Assembly: GCA_006226595.1 (NCBI GenBank)
Contig: SBGP01000005.1
Span: forward strand, 1-64,000
Origin: Deltaproteobacteria bacterium
GTDB taxonomy: Bacteria > Myxococcota_A > UBA796 > GCA-2862545
Length of the DNA: 64,000 nucleotides
Direction: 5' to 3'
How positions within the stretch are numbered: the first letter of the stretch is position 1; every line of letters starts with the position of its first letter. The notes beneath the pieces were generated by a model. The model did not search any database, had not been told where the DNA came from, and worked only from the letters and a program-made list of their open reading frames with translations. The position numbers were made by a program, and so were the translations under genes. Below are positions 43,877 to 52,123 of the stretch, one piece after another.

Positions 43877-46636
43877 ATGCTGGAACCGGGCGAGGTCGTC
43901 GATCGCTACACCGTCGAGGAGATCCTCGGACAGGGCGGCATGGCCGTGGTGTACCGGGTTCGGCACAACCAGCTGGACAGCCTCCACGCGCTGAAGATCC
44001 TCACGATCACCAACCCGGGCATCAAGGACCGCTTGCTGCAGGAGGGCAAGGTCCAGGCTTCGCTGCGGCACCCGAACATCGTGGCGGTGACCGACGTGCT
44101 CGAAGTTCGCGGCGCTCCGGGCCTGGTCATGGAGTTCATCGAAGGCCCGGGCTTGGACGGCTGGCTCCAGCAGCAGCAGCCGACGGTCGACGAGGCCGTG
44201 CGGCTCTTCGAGGGCATCTGCCTCGGTGTGGCCCACGCCCACGACAAGGGCGTCATCCACCGCGATCTCAAGCCCGCCAACGTGATGATGGCGCCGGCTT
44301 CGGGCACCTGGGTCCCCAAGGTCGCCGACTTCGGGCTCGCCAAGGCGGTCACCGAGGATGGGTCGATGCAGAAGACCCGCTCCGGCGTGACCATGGGCAC
44401 GCCCCAGTACATGGCCCCCGAGCAGATCCGCGACGCGAAGAGCGTCGATCAGCGCGCCGACGTGTTCAGCCTCGGGTGCATCCTCTACGAGCTCGTCTGC
44501 GGACGGCCGCCGTTCGTCGGTCCCGACATCCTCTCGATCTTCAATGCCGTCGCTTCGGGCAGCTTCCCGGCGGCGGTGAGCCTGGTCCCGGACCTCCCAC
44601 CCGAGGTCCGCGATGCCATCGAGGGCGCGCTGGTCGTCGATCGCGACAGCCGCATCGGCAGCGTCAACCAACTGCTCGAGGTGCTTCGCGGTGCGCCGCT
44701 GCCCGAGTCGGCCATGCTCGCGTCGATCGAGCGCACGCAGGGCGGGCCGCGGACCTGGGCCCCGGAGATGGGGGTCGGCGTCGCCGCGTCGACCGAGCGA
44801 GCGCCCCGCCAGGCCACGAGCAGCGGTCCCGGCACCGGGACTCTCGACCCGGGCTCGGCCCCATCCTTGTCGTCGATCGCACCGACCGGGCGCAAGCTCA
44901 GCCTCGTGGCAGGCGTCGCGATGGTCGGCATCGGTGTCGTCGGCGCGTTGGCGGTGGCGGGTATCGCCGGTGGTGCCCTGTTCGCCTCGAACGCCGTCGA
45001 GTCCTCGGTGCTCGCAGCCCTCGATGCCAACGGTGATCTCGGCGCATCGGGCGTTGATCTGGGGCCCACGGGGCTGGTGATCACCGACTTCACCATCGAC
45101 GGGCCGGATGGAAGGCCTGTGCTCGAGGCCGACTCCCTGCGCTTCGAGGCGAGCCCGGCGGCATTTCGTGGCAACCGCTGGGACGTGAGCCGGCTCGTGA
45201 TCTCCGGCGTCTCCGGCGAGCTCGAGCGCGGTGCGGACGGGCGCTTCCACCTCTCCGCGGCGACCGAGAAGTTGCTGCGTGGCGGCTCGGCCTTCGGCGT
45301 GAAGGCGACCGAGGTCGTGATCGAGGACGGCCAGCTGTCGCTGAAGAGCGAGGGGGACGCGCTCACGGTCGAGTGGGATGGCGCGACCCTCAGCGACTTC
45401 GACCTTGGCCTGAAGGGCGGCATGCAGTGGACCGCGGGTGGCGGCTCCATCAGTGGGCTCGATGTGGGTGCGGCGGATCCCATGCTGCGCGCGGCCGAGA
45501 TCCAGATCACGGATGGACGCGCCGATGTCCGCGACCTCGAGCTGTGGGTGAGGGGACGGACCGACGGCATGCTCGACCTGCCGCCGGTGATCGCCGACGA
45601 GGTGGCCGACTGGGCCGGCGGCACGCGTCACGAACCGGAAGAGCGGGACTGGCTCGGCTTCGATCTCTCCGGGCTTCCGGTGGCGATCTCCGAGCTCCAG
45701 GCCAGCTCGGGCACCCTGCACCTCGTCGAGCGTGCCCACGGCGTGAAGACCGCGAGCTGGGACGTGGTCCTCGATCGCCTGTCGATCGGACCCGCCGGCG
45801 GCGATCGCGTGCCAGTCGGCCTCTCCGGTGCACTCGGCTCGGGGCGGATCACCGTGGACGGCGACGTGTCGCGGGATGGGCTCATCCGTTTGGCGGTGGC
45901 CGGGCGTTACCTGCCCCTCGACACCTTCGAGCCGTACATCCGGCCTTCGCTCGACCGCTACCAGGTCAAGCCGTCCTCGGGGACCGTGGACATGTCGCTG
46001 TCGCTCACGGCGCAGCGCAACACCTTCGCGGCCGTGCTCGAGCTCGAGGGCAAGGACATCGCCTTCGAGGCGGACGGCACACCGGATCGCCGCGGCAAGC
46101 GCCTGCTCAAGAAGCGGAGCAAGATCGAGTCCACCGAGCTGCTCGAGATGAACCTCGCGGACCAGGGTTCGTCGCCGATCCAGGAGACCACCGAGGCCAT
46201 CCGCGATCTGCTCTTCGAGCCGGCGGGCGGCGGCATCGTCGACGCGGCCAAGGCGGCCGAGCGTGAGCGTCTGCGGCGCCAGAAGGAAGAAGAGCTCGCG
46301 GCGGCCCGCGACGCAGCAGCCGAGGAAACCCCTGCCAGCGGCGGTCACACCACCGGCAGCGGCGGGACGACGACCGGCGGCGGAGGCTCGACCGGTGGCG
46401 GCGGGACGACGACCGGCGGCGGGGGCTCCACGGGTGGCGGCGGGACGACGACCGGTGGCGGAGGATCCACCGGTGGTGGCACGACGACCGGCGGTGGCGG
46501 CGGCACGCAGCCCGAGCCGAGTACCGAGCCCGCCGAGGATGGGGCCCCGACTCAGGAAGAGGTCAAGGAGACCTGGCAGCGCGTGAACCGAGGCGTGCGC
46601 GATGCGCTCGACGACTTCCGCATCCGCAAGAAGTGA
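43877..46636 (+). CDS. membrane-anchored Ser/Thr protein kinase with AsmA/DUF748-like exported region
   Basis: 919 residues; GGAGG precedes the ATG. The Hanks-type kinase domain (about 10-275) is complete: GQGGMAVVY, Lys40, HRDLKPANV with Asp130, DFGLAK at 151, and GTPQYMAPEQ near 174-183. A Ser/Thr/Pro-rich juxtamembrane region follows, then one membrane segment (about 338-362). The roughly 440-residue outer region repeats amphipathic strands (GLVITDFTIDGPDGRPVLEADSLRFE...LVISGVSGELER) as in AsmA/DUF748 proteins. It ends with a Gly/Thr/Ser repeat linker (about 818-880) and a charged helical tail. The outer part may sense lipids or the envelope; the domain fusion is unusual. Confidence 0.87.
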   Translation: MLEPGEVVDRYTVEEILGQGGMAVVYRVRHNQLDSLHALKILTITNPGIKDRLLQEGKVQASLRHPNIVAVTDVLEVRGAPGLVMEFIEGPGLDGWLQQQQPTVDEAVRLFEGICLGVAHAHDKGVIHRDLKPANVMMAPASGTWVPKVADFGLAKAVTEDGSMQKTRSGVTMGTPQYMAPEQIRDAKSVDQRADVFSLGCILYELVCGRPPFVGPDILSIFNAVASGSFPAAVSLVPDLPPEVRDAIEGALVVDRDSRIGSVNQLLEVLRGAPLPESAMLASIERTQGGPRTWAPEMGVGVAASTERAPRQATSSGPGTGTLDPGSAPSLSSIAPTGRKLSLVAGVAMVGIGVVGALAVAGIAGGALFASNAVESSVLAALDANGDLGASGVDLGPTGLVITDFTIDGPDGRPVLEADSLRFEASPAAFRGNRWDVSRLVISGVSGELERGADGRFHLSAATEKLLRGGSAFGVKATEVVIEDGQLSLKSEGDALTVEWDGATLSDFDLGLKGGMQWTAGGGSISGLDVGAADPMLRAAEIQITDGRADVRDLELWVRGRTDGMLDLPPVIADEVADWAGGTRHEPEERDWLGFDLSGLPVAISELQASSGTLHLVERAHGVKTASWDVVLDRLSIGPAGGDRVPVGLSGALGSGRITVDGDVSRDGLIRLAVAGRYLPLDTFEPYIRPSLDRYQVKPSSGTVDMSLSLTAQRNTFAAVLELEGKDIAFEADGTPDRRGKRLLKKRSKIESTELLEMNLADQGSSPIQETTEAIRDLLFEPAGGGIVDAAKAAERERLRRQKEEELAAARDAAAEETPASGGHTTGSGGTTTGGGGSTGGGGTTTGGGGSTGGGGTTTGGGGSTGGGTTTGGGGGTQPEPSTEPAEDGAPTQEEVKETWQRVNRGVRDALDDFRIRKK
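46361..46507 (+). repeat. 39-bp tandem repeat encoding Gly/Thr/Ser linker
   Basis: Three 39-bp units begin at 46361, 46400 and 46439, followed by a partial unit from 46478. Each encodes 13 residues of the form GGTTTGGGGSTGG. The unit is a multiple of three, so copy-number change would alter linker length without breaking the kinase reading frame. Confidence 0.85.
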
Positions 46637-46698
46637 GCCCTCGGCGGTTCACCTGAACGCGGTGTGATCCGGGCCTCGCTCGGGGTATCGTGCCCGCC

Positions 46699-47082
46699 AT
46701 GAGCACTGGCACCGCGCGCTACCGTTTCGAGTTCCGCCTCCTCGACTGGGCCGAGTCCTTCGCACGAGGTCTCGCCGGGTCCCGGCGGTCGTTCTTCATC
46801 GGCTTTCGACCGGATGGATCGCTGCGTCGCGTGTACGTGTCGCTGCCGAACCGCGAGTTCGACGCGGAGGGCAAGCGCATGCTCACCGAGGCCTATCGCA
46901 GCTGGTTCCTGTTCCAGCCGCACGAGGAGGCCGGCAATGGCTACCTCGAGTGGCTCGATCTCCCCAAGGAGGTCCCGGAGCGGTGGCTGGGCGATCGTCT
47001 CGGCGCCGAGGACTTCCTCGACGTACGCCACGCGGAGTCGCGCGAAGACTGGCCTCGCTCGTGGCGGGTGATCGTCCGCTGA
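46699..47082 (+). CDS. hypothetical protein
   Basis: 127 residues from ATG 46699. It has no signal peptide or membrane segment. It is rich in aromatic and charged residues (RYRFEFRLLDWAESFARGL, RRVYVSLPNREFDAEGKRML, WFLFQPHEEAGNGYLEWLDLP). I do not recognise a family. It follows the kinase gene by 62 bases and precedes the SUMF1 operon, with codon use like its neighbours. Confidence 0.65.
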   Translation: MSTGTARYRFEFRLLDWAESFARGLAGSRRSFFIGFRPDGSLRRVYVSLPNREFDAEGKRMLTEAYRSWFLFQPHEEAGNGYLEWLDLPKEVPERWLGDRLGAEDFLDVRHAESREDWPRSWRVIVR

Positions 47083-47166
47083 CCCGGCGAGATCGCGTGG
47101 TTGTGCCCCTCCCGCGCGGTGCGTTACGAGAGCGAACCCGTCACTCACCGACCCACGGAGGCAGTC

Positions 47167-48018
47167 GTGAGCGTGCAGTCCCTCGATCTCGATAGCGTGC
47201 AGAACCTGGCCCCCAGCGAGCGCATCGAGGCTCTCGTTGCCCTCGGCAAGCGTGCCCTGGACGACGGCACCGATCGCGACGCCGTGGTCGCCGCGCTCGT
47301 CGGCGAGCTCGAGGCGGGCACCGGCTCCCCCAAGGAGCGGGTGGCGCTCGGCGAGGTGCTCGGCCTCCTCGGTGATCCGCGCCTGCGGAGCCCCCAGGAC
47401 GAAGAGTACTGGGCCCGCGTTCCCGGTGAGGACGGTGACATCGTCATCGGCCGCTACATGGTGACCAACGCCGAGTACCAGGCCTACGTGGACGCCGGTG
47501 GCTACGAGCCGGGCGATCACTGGGACGACGAGGGTCGGGCGTGGCTCGAAGGCACCGAGGATCCGTGGCCGGTGCGCGCCGCGGGCAGCGACGTGGCCCA
47601 GTTCGTGGTTCCGAACCAGCCGGTCGTCGGCATCTCGTGGCACGAAGCCGCGGCCTACGCGCGCTACCACGGCTGCCGCCTGCCTCGCTTCGACGAGCGC
47701 CTGTGGGTCGTGCGCGGCGAGCAGCGCCGTCCGTACCCGTGGGGCGCGCCCTTCGGTGACGGCAACTCCAACACGAAGGAAGAGGTGCTCGGTCGACCCA
47801 CGGCGGTTGGACTGTTCCGCAACGACCGCACGCCCGAGGGTGTGTACGACCTCGCCGGCAACGCGGCCGAGTGGGCCGAAGACGGCGCGGGCGACGAGCA
47901 CTGGATCCATCCGGGTGCGTGGGATGCCCCGTCCATGGCGGCGTGGGCCAAGGCGCGCGAGATCGAGCCCGCGACCTCGCGCTGGGGCGGTCTCGGCTTC
48001 CGCCTCGTGCGTGAATGA
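47167..48018 (+). CDS. SUMF1/formylglycine-enzyme-like domain protein
   Basis: 283 residues from GTG 47167 with GGAGG five bases upstream. A helical N-terminal part (about 1-75; AVVAALVGELEAG) precedes the SUMF1 fold: RYMVTNAEYQAYVDAGGY, PVVGISWHEAAAYARYHGCRLPRFDERLW, YPWG, VYDLAGNAAEWAED and WGGLGFRLVRE. It has no signal peptide. The two Cys of true formylglycine enzymes are not evident, so it is probably a non-enzymatic or divergent member. The next gene starts within its last 4 bases. Confidence 0.82.
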   Translation: MSVQSLDLDSVQNLAPSERIEALVALGKRALDDGTDRDAVVAALVGELEAGTGSPKERVALGEVLGLLGDPRLRSPQDEEYWARVPGEDGDIVIGRYMVTNAEYQAYVDAGGYEPGDHWDDEGRAWLEGTEDPWPVRAAGSDVAQFVVPNQPVVGISWHEAAAYARYHGCRLPRFDERLWVVRGEQRRPYPWGAPFGDGNSNTKEEVLGRPTAVGLFRNDRTPEGVYDLAGNAAEWAEDGAGDEHWIHPGAWDAPSMAAWAKAREIEPATSRWGGLGFRLVRE

Positions 48019-48716
48019 GCAAGCAGCGCAAGAGCTCCCACTCCCAAGGACAGCGCCAGGGGCAGAGCTCCGACGGCGCGTCGCTCGACGCTGAACTCGG
48101 CGTCGGAAACCATGCGCTCGCCGAGGAACTCGGCGGCATGGCCGCTGCGGTGCCTCCCGCCGATGACGACACCGTGCTCGAGATCGCGTTTCCGTGGCTC
48201 GAGCAGGCGGCCCTGGCGCTGCACCTCGAGCCGCGCCCTGATGCCGAGATCGAGCGCATGGTGGCCCTGCTCGAGCGCAGCCACTTCGATCGCGACCACA
48301 AGGACACGCTGCTCGACAAGATCGAGGGCGACCAGGCGGCGGCGGTGGCGGTGCAGGATGCGCTGGAGCGCGCCGTGGGCGAGATCGACGAGGACACGCG
48401 CAGCGCGCTGATCGACACCCTGGATCAGGCGTGGACGGCACTGTCCGAGGGAGAGCCCGCGGATGGCCAGTGGCAGTGGAACGAGCAGCGCTTCTCGCTC
48501 GGCGAGGGCGAGGCCAGCGCCGCCGATCGCGCCGGCACGTTGATCGCGTCGCTGGTCGACGGTCTGTCCGGCGATCAGCTCGGCCTCGAGCTCGCCGAGA
48601 AGGGCGGGGGAGCCGCGGTGGCTCGCTTCTGCCGCAGCGTGGTCCTCGCTCGAACCTTCGACGAAGAAGAAGAAGAAGAGGGCGGCGGTGCCGTCCCTGC
48701 GCCCGAGGAGGGCTGA
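48015..48716 (+). CDS. hypothetical acidic protein
   Basis: 233 residues, start overlapping the SUMF1 stop by 4 bases. The N terminus is basic and disordered (MSKQRKSSHSQGQRQGQ); the middle is helical and acidic (PDAEIERMVALLERSHF, EIDEDTRSALIDTLDQAW); a short Glu run lies near the end. No family is recognised. Its stop TGA shares a base with the next ATG, so the three genes 47167-49504 form a translationally coupled unit. Confidence 0.7.
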   Translation: MSKQRKSSHSQGQRQGQSSDGASLDAELGVGNHALAEELGGMAAAVPPADDDTVLEIAFPWLEQAALALHLEPRPDAEIERMVALLERSHFDRDHKDTLLDKIEGDQAAAVAVQDALERAVGEIDEDTRSALIDTLDQAWTALSEGEPADGQWQWNEQRFSLGEGEASAADRAGTLIASLVDGLSGDQLGLELAEKGGGAAVARFCRSVVLARTFDEEEEEEGGGAVPAPEEG

Positions 48717-49504
48717 TGTCGCTCGCGCCTGCGGAACGCGCTGCGTTCCTGGACCTGTTGCCCGAGCTCGGTCCGGATGGCGACCGTCGCAAGATCTCGG
48801 CCTTCCTCGCCGAGCATCCGCATGCCGCCGGAGAGCTGGGCGCGCGTCCGGGCATGGATCAGGTGCGTGCGGGTCTGCTGCGCGTCGTCGACGAGCTTGG
48901 GGACGAGGACGACCTGCGGGACCAGGCTCTGGCGGCGCTATCCGCCTACGCCGAGGATGTGCAGGACCCCGATCCGGCGGTGCTCCTCGAGCGTGCGCCG
49001 TCCTGGGTGGGGCTCGCCTGGCTCGAGGCTCGCGGCGAGTCCGGGTGGACCTCCGAGGCCGCGCTGGAAGCGGCGGAGCTGGCGCGGACCGGGTTCGCGG
49101 CCGCCAAGATGACCGGCATCGGTGAGGGAGAGCTGCTGTGGGCGCTGGCCGAGGCCGCCGCCGAGGTCGGGTGGACCGACCGTGAGCGCTTTCTGCTCGA
49201 CGAGGCGCGCCAGGCGTCGTTCGAGGCGGAGGAGCGGGCCGGGGAGGTCGCGCTGCTCTACGCGATGCGTTGCCTCGAGGACGGCGACGAAGCCGGGCTG
49301 GGCATCCTCGAAGAAGTCAGCGAGCTCGAGGCCGCCAGCGCGCGCACGCGCATCCATGCTCGCGCGATTCTCGGCGCGGTGGCGTCCGAGCGGGGGGACC
49401 GTGAGGCCGCGCGCGCGTGGTTCGAGGGGGCCCTCGCAGAGGTCGATCCCGACGAGGAGCCCGATGTCGCGGCGCAGCTCGAGAGCACGCTCGCAAGTCT
49501 GTAG
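48716..49504 (+). CDS. helical-repeat (TPR-like) hypothetical protein
   Basis: 262 residues of almost entirely helical character: SWVGLAWLEARGESGW, AALEAAELARTGFAAAKM, GELLWALAEAAAEVGW and RTRIHARAILGAVASERGDREAARAWFEGALAEVDP. The last segment reads like a tetratricopeptide repeat. It has no signal peptide, so it is cytoplasmic. It is the third gene of the SUMF1 unit and probably an adaptor of unknown partners. Confidence 0.72.
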   Translation: MSLAPAERAAFLDLLPELGPDGDRRKISAFLAEHPHAAGELGARPGMDQVRAGLLRVVDELGDEDDLRDQALAALSAYAEDVQDPDPAVLLERAPSWVGLAWLEARGESGWTSEAALEAAELARTGFAAAKMTGIGEGELLWALAEAAAEVGWTDRERFLLDEARQASFEAEERAGEVALLYAMRCLEDGDEAGLGILEEVSELEAASARTRIHARAILGAVASERGDREAARAWFEGALAEVDPDEEPDVAAQLESTLASL

Positions 49505-49585
49505 GGTCCGACACCCGATGTCGTGAAATGACACGGGTCGAATGATGGGCGGGAGCGGGCGTCGATCGGCGTGAAGGAGGTGCTC

Positions 49586-50233
49586 TTGCGCACACTCATC
49601 GCCCTCATCGCTCTCACCCTGACTCCCACGGCCTTCGCCCAGGACGGCGGACAGGTGAAGTTCGCCAAGGCCGAGCTCGCCGAGTCCCGCGCCGATCTTC
49701 GCGACGCTCGCCACGATCTGCGCGCGGTGCGCCGCGCCGTGCGTCGCTGGGAGAAGGCGGCTGCCCGACGCGACTGGGACAAGGCGCGCGGCATCGACCC
49801 GGAGATCTACGGCTTCCTGCGCAGCGAGCGCGAGGAGACCGCCGGGGAGATCCAGGAAGCCAAGAAGGAACTCACGCAGTCCGAGCGGGAGGTAGCGGCG
49901 GCCCGTCGAGAGGCGGAATCCAGTCGCGGGGCTGCCAGGCAGGACGATCGCCAGGACCTGCGGGACGACCGCAAGGATCTAGCCGACGACCGGCGCGACT
50001 TGCGGACCGAGGAGGTGCGTCGCGAGCGGATCGCGCGGGTCTCCCGGGAACTTCGCGACCTGCAGCCCGCATTTCGGGGCGCCCGCCCTGGCGGAGCGAA
50101 CGTGAAGCGCAAGCAGACGCTGCTCGGGCAGCTCGAGCAGCTCGCCGAGCGCGACCTCCGCCAGGCGCTGGCCGAGGTCGACGAGGACAAGATCGAGCTT
50201 CGCGAAGATCGCGTCGAGCGGCGTGAGGACTAG
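49586..50233 (+). CDS. secreted coiled-coil protein
   Basis: 215 residues. TTG 49586 is chosen because AAGGAGG lies five bases before it. A signal peptide (LRTLIALIALTLTPTAFA) is followed by long charged helices with heptad-like Arg/Asp/Glu patterns (AELAESRADLRDARHDLRAVRRAVRRWEKAA; DDRQDLRDDRKDLADDRRDLR). It is probably a periplasmic coiled coil; no family is recognised. It converges on and overlaps the next gene by 4 bases. Confidence 0.72.
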   Translation: MRTLIALIALTLTPTAFAQDGGQVKFAKAELAESRADLRDARHDLRAVRRAVRRWEKAAARRDWDKARGIDPEIYGFLRSEREETAGEIQEAKKELTQSEREVAAARREAESSRGAARQDDRQDLRDDRKDLADDRRDLRTEEVRRERIARVSRELRDLQPAFRGARPGGANVKRKQTLLGQLEQLAERDLRQALAEVDEDKIELREDRVERRED

Positions 50234-51012
50234 TCCTCCGCGGGAGTCTCGGTCGCGGCTTCTTCCTCGGCCGGTGCCTCCGGGGGCGCTTCCTCGCCGG
50301 CGGCGGGCACGACGCGAATGACCTGGTTGATCACACGGGGACCCTCCGCCGCCGGGAGGTCCGGCAAGCAGGAGGTGATCTTCTCCGCGCAGGCCGCGAG
50401 GTGTGCCGGGGCTCCTCCGGGCGTGGTCGCGCCCCAAGCGGGGACCCCCTCGGCGCTCCAGGTCATCTTCACGGTCAGGCGCGCTTCGTCGGGAAGCTCG
50501 CCCTCGCTCGCGCCGCACGCGGCGAAGGCCGAGGCGAGGTCGGCGACCGCGGTATCCCAGGCATCCTTGTCGAGTCCCTCCGGAAGGGTGGGGCGGAGCA
50601 GCTCGATCCGCGACACATCGCCGTCCGGGTACTGCTTGACCAGGCCCTGCTCGCGGCAGGAGGCGGTCCAAGCCTCTTCCTCGGTCTGCTCGGGCTTGCA
50701 CTCGCCGACCGCGTGGAGCGTGGTGTTACGACCTCCACCCGAGACCACGAAGCCGCAGGCAGACTTCGCCTTCTTCATGAGGCCCTTCATCAGCTTCTCG
50801 GGCTCGCCCTGCGAGGGCAGGCGCTTGGCGACGATGAAGTCGATCGGGTCGAGCACCGGCGCGAGGCGCTCCTGGTTGGAGTAGCCGGAGTAGCCGATGG
50901 CCAGCTTCTCGGCGCCGATGCCCTCACGCACCTCTTCGAGGTACGCGACGAGCTCGTCGGTTGGAATGGTCTCGACCGCCTGTGCGGGCGTGAGTAGTGC
51001 GAGCCAGAGCAT
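50230..51012 (-). CDS. hypothetical exported protein
   Basis: 260 residues from ATG 51012 with GGAGG upstream. A short signal (MLWLALLTPAQA) is followed by a body with five or six Cys (KSACGFVVSGG, GECKPE, ASCREQG, FAACGAS, ACAEKITSCLP) and a Pro/Glu/Ala-rich tail. The sequence TVKMTWSAEGVPAWG resembles the AgmX/TonB-C style motifs of myxobacterial proteins, but this is weak. Function unknown. It lies 31 bases downstream of murG on the same strand. Confidence 0.7.
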   Translation of the reverse strand: MLWLALLTPAQAVETIPTDELVAYLEEVREGIGAEKLAIGYSGYSNQERLAPVLDPIDFIVAKRLPSQGEPEKLMKGLMKKAKSACGFVVSGGGRNTTLHAVGECKPEQTEEEAWTASCREQGLVKQYPDGDVSRIELLRPTLPEGLDKDAWDTAVADLASAFAACGASEGELPDEARLTVKMTWSAEGVPAWGATTPGGAPAHLAACAEKITSCLPDLPAAEGPRVINQVIRVVPAAGEEAPPEAPAEEEAATETPAED

Positions 51013-51043
51013 GGAAACCTCCTGGGGGCGAGGCTGTGAGTGA

Positions 51044-52123
51044 TCAGAGAAGGCTTTCGACGACGTCGGCTCCGCGCTGGGCCGCGTCGAGGCGAGCCTG
51101 GGCGGAAGCCGCTTGTGCCATGGCGGAGAGCCCGTCGGCATCGAGCGCGAGGGTGCGCACGGTGGACACCGCAGCGTCCAGATCCCATCCCTGCTCGACG
51201 AGCACCCTGGCCGCGCCCACCTCTTCGAGCCCGCGAGCGTTCTCTTCCTGGTGGTTCTCGGTGACGTTGGGCGAGGGGATGAGCAGCGAGGGCTTGCCGA
51301 CCGCGGTCAGCTCGGCGAGCGTGGAGGAGCCCGCCCGGCACACCACGAGGTCCGCGGCCGCATAGGCGTCGCCCATGCGGTCCTCGTAGTCGACGAGGGA
51401 CACGTGACTCGGCACCTCCTCGCCGAAGGCTCCGCGCACCTCGGCGTGGTAGCGCTTGCCGGTGAGGTGGAGGACCTGCAGGTCCTCGTGGCCGGTGGCC
51501 ACCGCGACAGCAAGCTCATTCAGGCGGGCCGCGCCCAGCGAGCCTCCGACGAAGAGCACGACGGGGCGCGCCGGGTCGAGTCCATAGCGGGCGCAGGCTG
51601 CGGTGCGGTCACCCTGGAGCACCGCCGGGTTCACGGGCACGCCGACGACGTGGCGCGGCGCATCCCCGGGCAGGCGCGTGCGGGTCTTCTCGTAGGTGAG
51701 GAGGACTTGCTGTGCCACGCGGGCGCACAGCTTGTTGGCCATCCCCGGCACGACGTTCGCTTCGTGAATCGCGCGACCGCGGCGCAGTGTCCAGGCTCCG
51801 AGCACGGCCGGCGCGGAGATGTAGCCGCCGACGCCGAGCACGGCGTCGACCTTGTCGGCCTTGAGCTTCGCGCGGGTCGCGAGAGTGGCCCGGAGCAGGC
51901 CCAGGGCGAAGCGGATCTTCCCGACCAGGCCCGCGCGTGGGTACTGCGGAGCCACGACGGGTCGAAAGTCGTAGCCGCGCTGCGGCGCGACCCGTGCCTC
52001 GAGGCGCTCGGGGTCGCCGTAGTACAGCACGGTGTGGCCGCGCTCTCGGAGCACGTCTCCGATCGCGAGGGCGGGGTACACGTGACCACCGGTGCCGCCG
52101 CCGGCGAGGGCGATGGTCGCCAT
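51044..52123 (-). CDS. murG: UDP-GlcNAc:undecaprenyl-PP-MurNAc-pentapeptide GlcNAc transferase
   Basis: 359 residues, the usual length (about 355). MATIALAGGGTGGHVYPALAIGDVL is the diagnostic N-terminal glycine loop; ADLVVCRAGSSTLAELTAVGKPSLLIPSP is the donor site and TENHQEENA follows as in MurG. It makes lipid II at the inner face of the membrane. Unusually it is not within a division-cell-wall cluster but is linked to a dipeptidase gene, whose stop shares one base with its ATG. Confidence 0.94.
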   Translation of the reverse strand: MATIALAGGGTGGHVYPALAIGDVLRERGHTVLYYGDPERLEARVAPQRGYDFRPVVAPQYPRAGLVGKIRFALGLLRATLATRAKLKADKVDAVLGVGGYISAPAVLGAWTLRRGRAIHEANVVPGMANKLCARVAQQVLLTYEKTRTRLPGDAPRHVVGVPVNPAVLQGDRTAACARYGLDPARPVVLFVGGSLGAARLNELAVAVATGHEDLQVLHLTGKRYHAEVRGAFGEEVPSHVSLVDYEDRMGDAYAAADLVVCRAGSSTLAELTAVGKPSLLIPSPNVTENHQEENARGLEEVGAARVLVEQGWDLDAAVSTVRTLALDADGLSAMAQAASAQARLDAAQRGADVVESLL

